A stretch of 22,227 nt of DNA, from positions 1-22,227 of the forward strand of contig JALOTO010000004.1 in NCBI GenBank assembly GCA_025457845.1, in the 5' to 3' direction. A program made the translations under genes and the position numbers. This DNA is from Thermoplasmata archaeon. Lineage in GTDB: Archaea > Thermoplasmatota > Thermoplasmata > UBA10834. Below are positions 21,925 through 22,227 of the stretch, piece by piece (position 1 is the stretch's first letter; each line of letters opens with the position of its first letter). Below the pieces are notes generated by a model that made no database searches, was not told the DNA's origin, and saw only the letters and a program-made list of their open reading frames with translations.

Positions 21925-22227
21925 ATGTACGGATCCGTGCCGCGATGGCTCGTCAAATCTGTCGATAGGGAGGTGGAGAAGGACAGGCTCCCGATGCCTG
22001 AGAGAGTCGGTCAGCTGGCGGTGGTCCCGTTCACCCTTATCGCCCTGTGGTTCTTCTACGAGCACGACTCCCGCCCGACCGGCTTCTTCACAGACGGGTT
22101 CGGGGGACTGGAGGCGGGGCTCTTCTATGCGATCATAGTCATAGGCCTAGCTCCGCCGGTCCTGAGGTTCATGCTCGGCCGCAAGAACCCTGCCAGGCTC
22201 GTGGACATCGCGCAGATGGCGTTCTTC
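21925..22227 (+). CDS. Unknown membrane protein, 3' partial
   Basis: The frame opens at ATG 21925, 7 bases after GGAGG, and runs through the window's right edge without a stop (101 codons visible). A charged cytoplasmic start (about 1-30) precedes a membrane span (QLAVVPFTLIALWFFY). A hydrophilic loop follows (about 47-65), then a second hydrophobic span (AGLFYAIIVIGLAPPVLRFML). I do not recognise the family from this fragment. It is divergent from the Spo0M-like gene. Confidence 0.65.
   Translation, partial: MYGSVPRWLVKSVDREVEKDRLPMPERVGQLAVVPFTLIALWFFYEHDSRPTGFFTDGFGGLEAGLFYAIIVIGLAPPVLRFMLGRKNPARLVDIAQMAFF

Noticed and set aside
1..22227. CRISPR arrays, transposons, integrases or phage modules
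   Set aside because: No regularly spaced repeats, terminal inverted repeats with a transposase, or phage proteins were seen on either strand.

Overview
The window looks like GC-rich archaeal chromosome, most likely from the Thermoplasmatota or a nearby euryarchaeal lineage. The signs are archaeal-type TATA boxes about 25 bases before several starts, a mix of GGAGG/GGTGA-led and apparently leaderless genes, an RqcH/NFACT protein, a Bat-type HTH regulator, archaeal FtsZ, and a membrane-anchored giant subtilase. The phylum assignment is an inference from gene content; no rRNA is present. There are no insertion sequences, CRISPR arrays, integrases or phage genes, so this is ordinary chromosome and not an island.

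Layout. (1) 1-4235: the 3' part of an acyl-CoA transferase/hydrolase fused to a GNAT domain, then endonuclease IV (apparent CTG start), convergent with an NFACT/RqcH ribosome quality-control gene. (2) 4300-7505: an APC-family permease followed by a pyrrolysine-free MttB-superfamily methyltransferase, probably one transcription unit. (3) 7600-7920: tRNA-Thr(GGU) with encoded CCA, and a tiny zinc-ribbon protein on the other strand. (4) 8067-13565: an 1832-residue secreted pyrolysin-like subtilase with tandem Ig-like repeats, a coiled-coil stalk and a C-terminal membrane anchor. It is divergent from a DASS/SLC13 transporter across a 348-base AT-rich promoter region. (5) 15619-16800: ftsZ. (6) 16828-19448: an iron operon of a DtxR-like regulator fused to a FeoA domain, followed by feoB, with a DtxR-type dyad between its TATA box and start codon. 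(7) 19483-22227: a Bat/HTH_10 regulator, a small ASCH-like protein, a GrpB-family protein, a Spo0M/arrestin-like protein and the start of an unknown membrane protein.

How the genes fit together. The protease, APC permease, CoA transferase and DASS carrier fit a heterotroph that degrades external protein and takes up amino acids, amines and organic acids. The MttB-like enzyme next to the permease suggests uptake and demethylation of a methylated amine. The DtxR-FeoA/FeoB pair is a self-contained ferrous iron uptake unit. No clearly novel multi-gene system was found. The items most worth a second look are the permease/methyltransferase pair, the DtxR box placement, the protease architecture, the altered FtsZ and DASS signature motifs, the CTG start of nfo, and the dyads in the 20.6 kb divergent promoter.
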